DNA of 64,000 bases from Moraxella caprae DSM 19149 (GTDB taxonomy: Bacteria > Pseudomonadota > Gammaproteobacteria > Pseudomonadales > Moraxellaceae): NCBI RefSeq assembly GCF_000426885.1, contig NZ_AUGF01000001.1:94229-158228 (forward strand), written 5' to 3'. The notes beneath the pieces were generated by a model. That model saw only the letters and a list, made by a program, of their open reading frames with translations, ran no database searches and had not been told where the DNA came from. This document shows positions 27,032 to 36,262 of this stretch, piece by piece. Each line of letters starts with the position of its first letter. Position 1 is the stretch's first letter. The translations under genes and the position numbers were made by a program.

Positions 27032-28906
27032 ATGCATTACCCTGCTTGGAAATACATACTCATCGCTGTGGTGCTGGTCGTTGCTGGCTTGTACGCCCTA
27101 CCCAATCTCTACCCTGACGAACCTGCGGTACAAATCACAGGTGCCAGTGCTGGTACTGAACTGACATCTGACGTGTTGGTACAGTCACAGGCTCTGCTTG
27201 ATAAGGCAGGTTTGGCACATCATGATGGTAGCTTTGCCAATAACAGTGCCTTGATTCGCCTAAATACCGCCGAAGACCAGCTCAAAGCCCAAGAGACCCT
27301 CCGCCAAAACCTAGGTGAAAACTACGTTGTGGCACTAAACCTTGCTCAGACCACACCCGAATGGCTAAAAAATATCGGAGCAAAGCCGATGAAGCTGGGT
27401 CTGGACTTACGTGGGGGCGTGCGGTTCGTCCTAGAAGTGGACATGGATAAAGCGTTAGAACAACGCCTAACGGTTGCCAGCCAAGACGTGCGTCGCAATC
27501 TACGCACCGCCAAAATCGCTGTCAAAAGCCTAAGAACCACCAAAGATGGCATGGTACTGACCTTTAACAGCGACAATGAACGCAACCAAGCCCAAAGTGC
27601 CCTACAAGGGATCATGATGGACTTCACGCTAAGACCCCTTGCCAGTAATGACGGGGCAGTGCTAGAACTCACTTATACCGAACAAGCCCTAAACCAAATC
27701 AACGAGTATGCTGTTGGTCAGAACTTGACCACCTTGCGTAACCGTATCAATGAGCTTGGCGTGGCAGAAGCACTGGTACAGTCGCAAGGCACCAACCGTA
27801 TCGTTGTGGAACTACCTGGTGTGCAGGACACCGCCGAAGCCAAGCGTGTACTGGGTCGTACGGCAAACTTAGAGTTTCGCATGGTTAGTGAAAACGCTCA
27901 TAACTTCACAGGTGGTATCGCCCCTGCTGGTACCGAAGCCTTCCCTTTTGGTACACTTGATGGTCCACCCGTCTTACTTGACCGCCAAGCCATCGTGACA
28001 GGCGACAAAGTCCAAAATGCCCAAGCTGGTGTTGATGAAAATGGTCGCCCACAGGTATCCATCACCCTAGACACAGCAGGTGGTCGTCTCATGCAAAACG
28101 CCACTCGCACCAGTGTGGGCAAACAGATGGCGGTGCTATTTATCGAAAACAAACAACGTGTCGGCTATGAGACTGACCCCACCACGGGCGAGACCAAAGA
28201 AGTGCGTCAGCCATATAGTGAGACTCGGGTCATCAACCAAGCCACCATTCAGGCAGTATTAGGCTCATCCTTTGTCATCACAGGACTAGACAGCCCTGCC
28301 GAAGCTGGCGAGCTTGCCCTACTGCTTCGCTCTGGGGCACTGGCAGCACCGATGTACTTTGTCGAAGAGCGTACCATCGGTCCATCACTGGGTCAAGATA
28401 ACATTGATAAAGGTCTTAGTGCGTCCAAAATCGGCTATTTGCTTGTGTTCTTATGGATGATTGTGTTCTATCGTGCTTGCGGTGTAATTGCCAACATTGC
28501 CCTTGCCTTTAACATCATCATGCTAGCGGCGGTAATGTCCATCATCGGCTCATCGCTAACCCTGCCTGGTATCGCTGGGGTCGTGCTAACCATGGGCATG
28601 GCGGTCGATGCCAACGTATTGATTTTTGAGCGGATTCGTGAAGAACTTGCCAATGGATCCAGACCCAAATCCGCCATTGTTGCAGGCTTTGACCGTGCAT
28701 TTAGCTCTATCTTTGATGGTAACATCACAACATTGCTTGTTGCCTTTATCTTGTTTGCCATCGGTACAGGTCCTGTCAAGGGCTTTGCCATCACGCTTGC
28801 GATTGGTATCATCACCTCGCTATTTACCGCCATCATCGTCACTCGTGCCCTGATGCAGTTATGGTATGGCAATCGCAAAAATCTCACCAAAATCAGTATC
28901 GGCTAG
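27032..28906 (+). CDS. secD: Protein translocase subunit SecD
   Basis: Uses the proton gradient to help pull proteins across the inner membrane with SecF and YajC. The 624 aa match E. coli (615). N-terminal helix, large periplasmic domain with 'DLRGGVRFVLEVD' (D1 motif), and C-terminal six-helix RND-like block beginning 'GLSASKIGYLLVFLWMIVFY' with 'GMAVDANVLIFERIREEL' carrying the conserved Asp and Arg. Followed by secF after 9 bp. Confidence 0.97.
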   Translation: MHYPAWKYILIAVVLVVAGLYALPNLYPDEPAVQITGASAGTELTSDVLVQSQALLDKAGLAHHDGSFANNSALIRLNTAEDQLKAQETLRQNLGENYVVALNLAQTTPEWLKNIGAKPMKLGLDLRGGVRFVLEVDMDKALEQRLTVASQDVRRNLRTAKIAVKSLRTTKDGMVLTFNSDNERNQAQSALQGIMMDFTLRPLASNDGAVLELTYTEQALNQINEYAVGQNLTTLRNRINELGVAEALVQSQGTNRIVVELPGVQDTAEAKRVLGRTANLEFRMVSENAHNFTGGIAPAGTEAFPFGTLDGPPVLLDRQAIVTGDKVQNAQAGVDENGRPQVSITLDTAGGRLMQNATRTSVGKQMAVLFIENKQRVGYETDPTTGETKEVRQPYSETRVINQATIQAVLGSSFVITGLDSPAEAGELALLLRSGALAAPMYFVEERTIGPSLGQDNIDKGLSASKIGYLLVFLWMIVFYRACGVIANIALAFNIIMLAAVMSIIGSSLTLPGIAGVVLTMGMAVDANVLIFERIREELANGSRPKSAIVAGFDRAFSSIFDGNITTLLVAFILFAIGTGPVKGFAITLAIGIITSLFTAIIVTRALMQLWYGNRKNLTKISIG

Positions 28907-28915
28907 GAGTAGAAG

Positions 28916-30043
28916 ATGACAGACAATAACGACAATCTTAACACCACCGGTGAGACTCGCCGTCGTCGTGCCCCACGCCGTGATGGTAAGGGCAGTAATG
29001 CCTCTGCTAATGCCAGTCTTGACAATCAAGCCATCATCGCCCCAACCGATGAGTTTGCCGAAAAAGAAGGCGGGGTCAAACTGCTGGGCAATAAACGCAT
29101 TATCCCGTTTATGAAATTAGAAATCCCCATGGTGGTACTCTCTGCCATCTTGGTAATTGCCAGTCTGGTTGCCATCACCACCAAAGGGCTAAATCTAGGA
29201 CTAGACTTCACAGGCGGTATCTCTGCTGATGTGGCATACAGTCAGCCTGTCGAGCAAGCACAGGTTGCTTCTGCCCTAGCTGACAAAGGCTTTAATGATG
29301 CGGTCGTACAATATCTCGGTACCCGTCAAGAGCTACTCATTCGCCTGCCACCCCAAGAGAATAAAGACCCCGAAGGTCTAAGCAACGCCCTTAGTGACGC
29401 TCTAAACCTGCCTGCCAACCCTGCCAAAGTGGACAACGTCAACATCATCGGCAGTCAAGTGGGCAATGAAGTTTATACACAGTCGCTCATGGCGTTAGGA
29501 CTGGCACTTATCCTAATGATGGTGTACATCTCCATTCGCTTTCAGTTTAAATTGGCAGTGGGGGCAACGCTCGCTCTGTTTCATGACGTGATTGTGGTGT
29601 GTGGACTCTTTGCCATCTTTGGTTGGCCGTTTGACTTGACCGTGCTTGCCTCTGTATTGGCATTGATTGGTTATTCGGTAAACGATACCATCGTGGTCTA
29701 TGACCGTATCCGTGAGAATTTTCGCCGTGTGCGTGGACTACTACCCCGTCAAGTCATTGACTTATCTTTAACCGAGACCTTACGCCGTACTTTTATGACT
29801 TCTGGTACAGTCTTTGTGGTCGTGCTTGCCTTGCTGTTTTTGGGTGGTGAAGGGTTATTTTGGTTTGCTTTGGCCCAGTTTATCGGCACCATTGCAGGAA
29901 CGTATTCATCTATCTATGTTGCCAGCTCCATTCCTTTACGCATGGGACTGTCTCGTGAAGACTTTGTGGTGCGTGTCAAGCCTGAATTTGAAGAAGAAGT
30001 AGTGGTTTTTGCTGACCCCAAACTCCAAAACGCCCAAGATTGA
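28916..30043 (+). CDS. secF: Protein translocase subunit SecF
   Basis: The 375-aa protein has SecF motifs 'LDFTGGISADVAYS' and 'SVNDTIVVYDRIRENFR'. A hydrophilic, basic N-terminal tail of about 60 residues (RRRRAPRRDGKG...) precedes the first helix, making it longer than E. coli SecF (323 aa). Start ATG has AGGAGTAGA upstream. Ends the yajC-secD-secF cluster with its own terminator. Confidence 0.97.
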   Translation: MTDNNDNLNTTGETRRRRAPRRDGKGSNASANASLDNQAIIAPTDEFAEKEGGVKLLGNKRIIPFMKLEIPMVVLSAILVIASLVAITTKGLNLGLDFTGGISADVAYSQPVEQAQVASALADKGFNDAVVQYLGTRQELLIRLPPQENKDPEGLSNALSDALNLPANPAKVDNVNIIGSQVGNEVYTQSLMALGLALILMMVYISIRFQFKLAVGATLALFHDVIVVCGLFAIFGWPFDLTVLASVLALIGYSVNDTIVVYDRIRENFRRVRGLLPRQVIDLSLTETLRRTFMTSGTVFVVVLALLFLGGEGLFWFALAQFIGTIAGTYSSIYVASSIPLRMGLSREDFVVRVKPEFEEEVVVFADPKLQNAQD

Positions 30044-30056
30044 TTGCAAGTTAACA

Positions 30057-30089
30057 AACCGCTCAACTGATTTGGGCGGTTTTGTTTTT
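30057..30089 (+). terminator. Rho-independent terminator after secF
   Basis: AACCGCTC / GGGCGGTT stem (30057-30081, one G-T pair) followed by TTGTTTTT. Confidence 0.85.
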
Positions 30090-30122
30090 GGGGAAAATAA
30101 TTTCAAAGTTTATTCCCGTAAT

Positions 30123-31490
30123 CTAACCCCCATGCTCATAAACCCCCACCACATTCCCCACCACGATAATCGCAGGGGCGGGCAGATTGGCAACTGCTTG
30201 TTTTTGAACGATATTTGAAAGAACGCCTGTCAGCACTTTTTGATTTGGCAAACTGGCATTTGAGATAATCGCAATGGGCATATCCGTGCTAAGTCCGCTT
30301 TTGGCAAGGTTTGCCACGACTTTATCAAGGGCATGCAAACCCATATAAAACACCAGTGTCTCGTCCTTGTGATACACACTTTTTAGACCATCAAACTCGC
30401 TGTCCTGATAGCATGCCGTCAAAAACCGCACACTGGTCGCAAGCCCCCTATGCGTAAGCGGTATGCCCGCCCCACTCGCCCCTGCAAGGCTTGCTGTAAT
30501 CCCTGCCACGACTTGATATGGCACGCCAGCAGTACGGCACGCCAGCATCTCCTCGCCCCCACGCCCAAACACAAACGGGTCGCCCCCTTTTAGGCGCAAC
30601 ACACGTTTGCCACACTTGGCGTACTGCACGATAAGCTCGTTAATCTCATCTTGGGTTTTGGTGTGATGACTACGTTTTTTGCCAACAAAAATCTTGTCGC
30701 TATCACGCCGACACAACTCCACAATGGCAGGCGAAACAAGGGCATCATACAGCACCACGTCCGCCTGTTGCATAAGTCGCAACGCCTTAAAGGTCAATAA
30801 ATCAGGGTCGCCTGCCCCCGCTCCCACGATATACAATTCGCCTGTGGTTTTATTGTCATTTTTGATAAAATCATTTAATTCATCGGACAAATTTTTTATG
30901 GATTTGTCATTTAAAGCATTTGTAAAAATCTTTTCCCAAAAATGCCGTCTTTGATTAATTGTGCTTAATGCCGATTTTACCGTATTTCTAAATTCACCTG
31001 CTTTTTTGGCAATGTCGCCGATATTACTTGGCAAACTGCTTTCTATTTTGGCACGGATAAGGCGAGCCAGTACAGGGGCTTTGCCATTTGATGAAATGCC
31101 AATGGTAATCGGGTCTCTATCCACAATCGCAGGAAAGATAAAATCACATAATTCTGGCGTATCCACGACGTTAATAAACAGCCCAATTTCTTTGGCGTTT
31201 TCATAAACATTTTTATTTAAGTCATTATCATCGGTCGCACAAATAACCAATGCAATATCATGATGATTTTTTATATCAATTAAATCCTGTTTTTCATAGG
31301 ATTTTTGAATGATGATATGATTATAATGAGTTAAAAATTCTTTAAATTCTTTATCAAAATGTTTGGCAAGCACAACCAATCTTGCCCCTGCATTGGTTAA
31401 TAACGTGGCTTTTCTTTGGGCGACATCTCCGCCCCCAATGATGAGTACGCTTTTTTGATTTAGATTAAAAAATAAAGGCAAGGTGTTCAT
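30123..31490 (-). CDS. cysG: Siroheme synthase (trifunctional CysG)
   Basis: The 455-aa protein makes siroheme, the cofactor of the nearby sulfite reductase. N-terminal dehydrogenase/ferrochelatase with NAD loop 'VLIIGGGDVAQRKATLL'; C-terminal uroporphyrinogen-III methyltransferase from about residue 215 with 'LYIVGAGAGDPDLLTFKALR' and 'LRLKGGDPFVFGRGGEE'. The middle part is visibly more AT-rich than the C-terminal part. Confidence 0.95.
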   Translation of the reverse strand: MNTLPLFFNLNQKSVLIIGGGDVAQRKATLLTNAGARLVVLAKHFDKEFKEFLTHYNHIIIQKSYEKQDLIDIKNHHDIALVICATDDNDLNKNVYENAKEIGLFINVVDTPELCDFIFPAIVDRDPITIGISSNGKAPVLARLIRAKIESSLPSNIGDIAKKAGEFRNTVKSALSTINQRRHFWEKIFTNALNDKSIKNLSDELNDFIKNDNKTTGELYIVGAGAGDPDLLTFKALRLMQQADVVLYDALVSPAIVELCRRDSDKIFVGKKRSHHTKTQDEINELIVQYAKCGKRVLRLKGGDPFVFGRGGEEMLACRTAGVPYQVVAGITASLAGASGAGIPLTHRGLATSVRFLTACYQDSEFDGLKSVYHKDETLVFYMGLHALDKVVANLAKSGLSTDMPIAIISNASLPNQKVLTGVLSNIVQKQAVANLPAPAIIVVGNVVGVYEHGG

Positions 31491-31576
31491 AGTGGCTTTT
31501 TGGCTAAATGATAAATAATGAGATAAATTTTATTTACGGATTGTAGGGGCGTGTTGAACATGCCCTTTTATTTTAA

Positions 31577-31716
31577 AACTTGATATTTACCACGGGTTTG
31601 TAGGGGTGTGCTGAGCACACCCTTTGATGATATTACTATACAAGGACAAGGCGTGCACAGCACGCCCCTACATCCAAACATCATTGCATTTGTAATTTTA
31701 AAGTTTCTTGGGTATA
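31577..31716. repeat. Dispersed repeat family 2, copy 2
   Basis: Shares 'AACTTGATATTTACCACGGG' and 'TTGATGATATTACTATACAA' with copy 1 (7481-7631). Contains palindromes GGTGTGCTGAGCACACC and GGCGTGCACAGCACGCC. It fills the gap between cysG and cysH. A further GGGCGTGTTGAACATGCCC-type palindrome sits just upstream at about 31546-31564. Confidence 0.8.
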
Positions 31717-31760
31717 TATGGGTTATAAATAATTTCCTACAATTATTTAAACTTAATTTT

Positions 31761-32432
31761 TTATAATTGTGTATGTAATCCGCATTCTCTATGTGCCAAT
31801 GCTTTTGTTGGGTCAAAATAATCATCTTCGCCATATTCATCAATGGTCGGCAGTCCATTATCTGCTTGATATTGATTTAATTCATCGGCCGATTTATAAA
31901 ATAGTGGGGCAACTTTTAATACACCGTCTTTGGATAGGCTTAATACGTCCAATGCTGTACGAAATTCGGTTTGGTCTTTACGAATGGCATTAAACCATAC
32001 ATCAGGATTTAACTCCGCCAATGCACGGCGAAAGGGTTCTAATTTGACCTGTTCGGTAAATTTTCCATGATATTCGCTATCCACATCAGGAATGCCGTTT
32101 ATGGTAACGTCCGCTAATGCCACATCACGAAAGGCACGAGTTTGGGCAGGGATATAAGTAACGACATTTAGATTTAATTCTTTAATAAGTTTTTGGGCGT
32201 GTTTATAAGTTTGCACCGTATTATAGCCACTATCCACAAATAGCACGGTAATATCAGGGCGAATGCTTGATACCAGATGCAAAATAGATGCTTCATAAGG
32301 GCGAAAATTGGTGGTAATAATGGGATTTTTGGCAATGGATAACGCCCATTTGACAATCTCTTGGGGTGTTTTGCCAGTGAGTGATGAATTATAGTCGTCA
32401 AGGTTTTGTTCATTCACAAAGGTTTTTGACAT
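31761..32432 (-). CDS. cysH: Phosphoadenylyl-sulfate (PAPS) reductase
   Basis: Reduces activated sulfate to sulfite using thioredoxin. The 223-aa protein has the C-terminal catalytic 'ECGLH' and a PAPS-binding fold ('TVLFVDSGYNTVQTYKH'). The paired-Cys motifs that bind the Fe-S cluster in APS reductases are absent, which points to PAPS rather than APS. Together with cysI and cysG it forms a dispersed sulfate-assimilation set. Confidence 0.92.
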   Translation of the reverse strand: MSKTFVNEQNLDDYNSSLTGKTPQEIVKWALSIAKNPIITTNFRPYEASILHLVSSIRPDITVLFVDSGYNTVQTYKHAQKLIKELNLNVVTYIPAQTRAFRDVALADVTINGIPDVDSEYHGKFTEQVKLEPFRRALAELNPDVWFNAIRKDQTEFRTALDVLSLSKDGVLKVAPLFYKSADELNQYQADNGLPTIDEYGEDDYFDPTKALAHRECGLHTQL

Positions 32433-32653
32433 GGTAGGCTCCGATTAACTAAGGTAGGTATATCATAAAACGAAATTTTTTATTTGTAATCTTATAAAAA
32501 TTACTATCGTTAATCGGTTTTGGCATATTAAATTTTTGTATTTATTTTTAAAATAATTTTTAAATAAAAAACCATAGGATATCAATCATTTATCCTATGG
32601 CGAAATTTATTTGGGCAAATTGCAATTCTCCCCTACACATCTACATTTAACAT

Positions 32654-33181
32654 TTACCGAAACATTGGTAACGCATTGACCGATTGTCGGCTTTGGGCGG
32701 TTTTTAAATCATTTAAGGTTAATATCAGCGTATCCACTTTATCATCATTCACAATAAAGCCATTTGCCCCTGATTTGACAAAATAACTGGACTGGTCAAG
32801 CCCAAACGCACCGCCCACGATTATCATGACGTGGTCATTGATTTTTCGGAGTTGGCGGATTAAGCTAAATACTCGCCCGTCTTTAAAATCTTTGACATAA
32901 ATTAGGATATTTTTTAAGGTTTTTATATCCAAACTTTGTGCCAATTTATTGTCATTATCATCGGCTGTTAAAAACAAATGATAATCCAAATGGCTGTCTT
33001 GATAATCCTTTGGTAATATGGCATTTATAACATTTTCTGAATTTGTCAATGTATTGCTTATTGTCAAATCAATACTTTGTGATAATGCCATTTTTTCATC
33101 ATCGGACATATTGGGGGTATATAAAACTACATCTGATAAGTTTTGGCTTGTTACGTCATTTTTGAATACAATCAATTTCAT
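32654..33181 (-). CDS. DUF934-family protein, partner of sulfite reductase
   Basis: The 175-aa protein. The start at 33181 (AAAAAGGA, 7 nt) is preferred; the reading extended to 33253 overlaps cysI. The core 'DFKDGRVFSLIRQLRK...FGLDQSSYFVKSGANGFIV' fits DUF934, a family nearly always encoded next to cysI-type sulfite/nitrite reductases. Lies 13 bp after cysI. Biochemical role unknown; an assembly or reductant-delivery role is a guess. Confidence 0.8.
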   Translation of the reverse strand: MKLIVFKNDVTSQNLSDVVLYTPNMSDDEKMALSQSIDLTISNTLTNSENVINAILPKDYQDSHLDYHLFLTADDNDNKLAQSLDIKTLKNILIYVKDFKDGRVFSLIRQLRKINDHVMIIVGGAFGLDQSSYFVKSGANGFIVNDDKVDTLILTLNDLKTAQSRQSVNALPMFR

Positions 33182-33194
33182 CTTTTTATCCTTT

Positions 33195-34874
33195 TTAGCC
33201 ATAAACCGCTTCTTTAAACGGGGTAATACCTGCTCGTTGCACATAATCGGCAAATGCCTCTATATCATCCGCCGTCTCTTGGCGATTGTTTTTATAGACA
33301 TTGGCAATGGTCAAAATCGTATCCGCCACATCATCAGCCGATACCGCTCGCCCCAATATCTGCCCAAGCCGTGCGTCCGCCCCTGAGCTTCCGCCCAAGC
33401 TAATCTGATACCAATGCTCGCCTTTTTTGTCCACACCCAAAATGCCAATATCGCCCACATGATGATGAGCACAGGCATTCATACAGCCTGACATATTTAG
33501 GCGAATTTGCCCCAAATCATATAAATAATCCAAGTCATGAAAGGCATTTTCTATATGATGGGCGATATTGTGCGTGGTGGCATTGGCAAGCGAACAATAA
33601 TCAAAACCCGGGCAAACAATCATATCAGTAAGCGTACCAATATTGGCTCGTGCCAAATGAAGCTCTTTTAGGGCGTGATATAAGTCATATAGGTCGGTGA
33701 TTTTAACATCGCCCAATACCAAATTTTGCTGATGCGTGGCACGAATCTCGCCTAAGGAATACTTATCCGCCAAATCAGCAAGTTTATTCATCTGATGGCT
33801 TGTCAAATCGCCAGCAGGAATATATTTGTCATTTATCACGCCTGCTTTTAAGGAAATTACAACCGCTTTATAACCGTTTATTTTGTGAATGACGGTATTA
33901 TGCTCATACCAATTTTTAAAATCTTTATCGGAATTTAAATTTTTTTGTAAAATTTCATTTGCCGTTAATGGGTCAATATTTTCATAATCAGGCTCGCTAA
34001 AATAACTTTCTGCCTTTTTAAAATGTTCATCGGTCAATGTCAAATCACCGTCTTTGGAATATCGCCATTCTGTATCCACTTTTTTGGCAAATTCATCTTT
34101 GCCCATGCTCTCAACCAATATTTTAATACGGGCTTTGTATTTATTATCACGCCGTCCTTCTAAATTATACACCCTTAAAATAGCGTCCAAATAACTTAAT
34201 AAATGACGGCGTGGCAAAAATTCGTTAATGACTTTACCAATCATCGGTGTCCGCCCAAGTCCGCCCCCAACGATAACCTCAAAACCAATCTCGCCATTTT
34301 TTTGTACCACATGAAGTCCAATGTCATGCACCTGCGTGGCGGCACGGTCGGCGGTCGTACCAATGACGGCAATTTTAAATTTGCGTGGCAAATAGGCGAA
34401 CTCAGGGTGAAAGGTACTCCATTGGCGGATAATCTCGCAGTAGGGGCGTGGGTCGGCAATCTCATCGCCATGAATGCCAGCGTAGGGGTCGGTCGTGGTA
34501 TTGCGAATGCAGTTGCCCGATGTCTGAATGGCGTGCATTTGGTTGTCCGCCAGTAGCTGTAAGATGTCAGGGACTTCGGGCAATTTGACCCAGTTAAATT
34601 GAATGTTGGTGCGAGTGGTAAAATGCCCATAGCCTTTATCATAAGTGTCAGCAATTCGGGCAAGCGTTCGCATCTGATAGCTTGCCAAAAGTCCGTAGGG
34701 AATGGCGATACGAAGCATGGGGGCGTGGCGTTGGATATAAAGTCCGTTTTGTAGGCGAATGGGCAAAAACTCATCTTCAGGTAGCTCGCCTGCCAAATAC
34801 CGCTCGGTCTGACGGCGGTACTGGGCGACACGTTCATTGACAAGGGCTTGGTCGGCATAGGAATATTGATACAT
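33195..34874 (-). CDS. cysI: Sulfite reductase hemoprotein (siroheme/[4Fe-4S])
   Basis: Reduces sulfite to sulfide with six electrons. The 559 aa from ATG 34874 (MYQYSYADQALVNERV) fit the ferredoxin/CysI-type family; an upstream ATG at 34925 adds 17 unlike residues. Cluster ligands are CX5C ('CPGFDYC') and CX3C ('GCMNACAHHH'). No cysJ flavoprotein gene is near, so the electron donor may be ferredoxin or a distant reductase. A nitrite reductase role cannot be fully excluded, but cysG, cysH and DUF934 neighbours favour sulfite. Confidence 0.93.
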   Translation of the reverse strand: MYQYSYADQALVNERVAQYRRQTERYLAGELPEDEFLPIRLQNGLYIQRHAPMLRIAIPYGLLASYQMRTLARIADTYDKGYGHFTTRTNIQFNWVKLPEVPDILQLLADNQMHAIQTSGNCIRNTTTDPYAGIHGDEIADPRPYCEIIRQWSTFHPEFAYLPRKFKIAVIGTTADRAATQVHDIGLHVVQKNGEIGFEVIVGGGLGRTPMIGKVINEFLPRRHLLSYLDAILRVYNLEGRRDNKYKARIKILVESMGKDEFAKKVDTEWRYSKDGDLTLTDEHFKKAESYFSEPDYENIDPLTANEILQKNLNSDKDFKNWYEHNTVIHKINGYKAVVISLKAGVINDKYIPAGDLTSHQMNKLADLADKYSLGEIRATHQQNLVLGDVKITDLYDLYHALKELHLARANIGTLTDMIVCPGFDYCSLANATTHNIAHHIENAFHDLDYLYDLGQIRLNMSGCMNACAHHHVGDIGILGVDKKGEHWYQISLGGSSGADARLGQILGRAVSADDVADTILTIANVYKNNRQETADDIEAFADYVQRAGITPFKEAVYG

Positions 34875-35029
34875 GGCTGGTTCCGTTTGGCTGTTAATGG
34901 CGATATGGTAAGAAAAAGTCGTCAAAAAGGGTAATGCAAAAATGGCATATAGATAGGGGGAATTTGCATAGGGTGCATTAGCCCCAACAAAATGTTATAA
35001 TTTGGCATATTTATTTAAAAGGACAGCCC

Positions 35030-35317
35030 ATGATTACCCTAGACCTACCCCCACAAATACAGCATAGCATTCAAGCCTACGCTAATGAACAAGGCGTAAG
35101 CGTGCATGATTATATTGTACAAGCCATTCAAAATAGATTGGCAAGCGAACCGACAATGCTGTTTGATATTGATGTGATGAAAGAGCGATTAAAGGGACTT
35201 GAAAATAAAGAAGAAGCGTTAAAAAATAGTGTGTCTGTGCCAACATGGGCGTTGGCGGATTTTGATAGTTTTGAAAAATGGTTAGCCGAAAGAGATGCGT
35301 TAAGGACTTCGGTATGA
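35030..35317 (+). CDS. Putative antitoxin of a YafO-like toxin pair
   Basis: The 95-aa protein begins with a ribbon-helix-helix-like start (MITLDLPPQIQHSIQAYANEQG...VHDYIVQAI). The acidic C-terminal half would wrap the toxin. AAGGA precedes the ATG by 7 nt. Its stop overlaps the start of the next gene (ATGA), typical of antitoxin-toxin pairs. The first gene likely autoregulates the operon. Confidence 0.72.
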   Translation: MITLDLPPQIQHSIQAYANEQGVSVHDYIVQAIQNRLASEPTMLFDIDVMKERLKGLENKEEALKNSVSVPTWALADFDSFEKWLAERDALRTSV

Positions 35318-35682
35318 AAGTGCAATTATCTGATTGGCTAGAAGCAAATTTATCCAGTTTTGACAAATCCATTCAGCAAGCAATTTTTGCTTTTATGTTC
35401 CATGTTAATACGCACGGCATACAAGGATTAAAAGGACGTAATAAATCATCAATACCACAAAATCCGCATACCAGAAAAGAACGAGAATATGCCAAAATCG
35501 CCCAAAAATATTGTCTTTGGCATTATCATTTGGGCGTACCGTATTATATAGAGCAAGCCAATGGCGATTTGACCAGTGAATATATTTTGCATTATTGTTA
35601 TTATGATGATGTCATTATTCTTGTAGATATTGGCACACACCCACCATTTTATTTGCCAAGTTTAGATAAATTAAACGTTTAA
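35314..35682 (+). CDS. YafO-family ribosome-dependent mRNA interferase toxin (putative)
   Basis: The 122-aa protein starts at ATG 35314, overlapping the antitoxin stop by 4 bases. The core 'GLKGRNKSS...KYCLWHYHLGVPYY...SEYILHYCYYDD...HPPF' matches the YafO layout (small basic N-terminus, LWHYHIG and HY segments). YafO in E. coli cleaves mRNA on the ribosome. Activity here is inferred from family and from operon shape. Confidence 0.68.
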   Translation: MKVQLSDWLEANLSSFDKSIQQAIFAFMFHVNTHGIQGLKGRNKSSIPQNPHTRKEREYAKIAQKYCLWHYHLGVPYYIEQANGDLTSEYILHYCYYDDVIILVDIGTHPPFYLPSLDKLNV

Positions 35683-35687
35683 CTTTT

Positions 35688-36191
35688 ATGAAAAAATTAC
35701 TTCAATACAAAATTGTCCGCTTTTTCTTATTTGTCTTAATATGGATAGCATCAAGTCAGATTATCTCGCTCTTTAACAAACCTGCATTTAGACAGCCGAG
35801 CGACTATTTTAATATTTGTGCCACAAAAACCATAAAAGACGACAAACTTTTACCACTTGTTATCCTAAAAGAGTATGAAGAAACGCCCAACGCTTACCAA
35901 TTATGTAAAAGCCCAACCACTTACCGCAGTCAAAATGGTTATTCTCTTAAACTTCATCAAAATCCCGACCAAACTTATTTATTAACAACATGGACGGACA
36001 GTCTTGGCGACCCCGTAGAATATCATTATAAACTCATTGATGATAAGGTAGAGCCGATTGCATGGCGACATGGGGGCATGATGTATCTTGTGATGAGTTA
36101 TTTTTGGGGGCTACTGATAACCTTGATAATTCATCGCATTGGCAAAAGGATGTGGGCGAGAAAAGCTTTGCAAGCACATGCTTGGCAATAG
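35688..36191 (+). CDS. Hypothetical membrane protein
   Basis: The 167-aa protein has two membrane helices, one at residues 10-28 (FFLFVLIWIASSQIISLF) and one near 130-150, with a polar loop of about 100 residues between them containing two Cys. Starts 5 bp after the toxin gene, so possibly co-transcribed. Family not recognised. Confidence 0.65.
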   Translation: MKKLLQYKIVRFFLFVLIWIASSQIISLFNKPAFRQPSDYFNICATKTIKDDKLLPLVILKEYEETPNAYQLCKSPTTYRSQNGYSLKLHQNPDQTYLLTTWTDSLGDPVEYHYKLIDDKVEPIAWRHGGMMYLVMSYFWGLLITLIIHRIGKRMWARKALQAHAWQ

Positions 36192-36210
36192 AAATGCCTT
36201 TAATAAGAAG

Positions 36211-36239
36211 CACCCTAAAATTATCTAATATTTGGGGTG
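36211..36239. terminator. Possible terminator between convergent genes
   Basis: CACCCTAAA / TTTGGGGTG (one T-G pair) forms a 9-bp stem between the hypothetical membrane gene and brnQ. No T-run directly follows on the plus strand; on the minus strand CTTCTTATT follows. Confidence 0.4.
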
Positions 36240-36262
36240 TGGTTCACAACCTTGAGTGCGTT

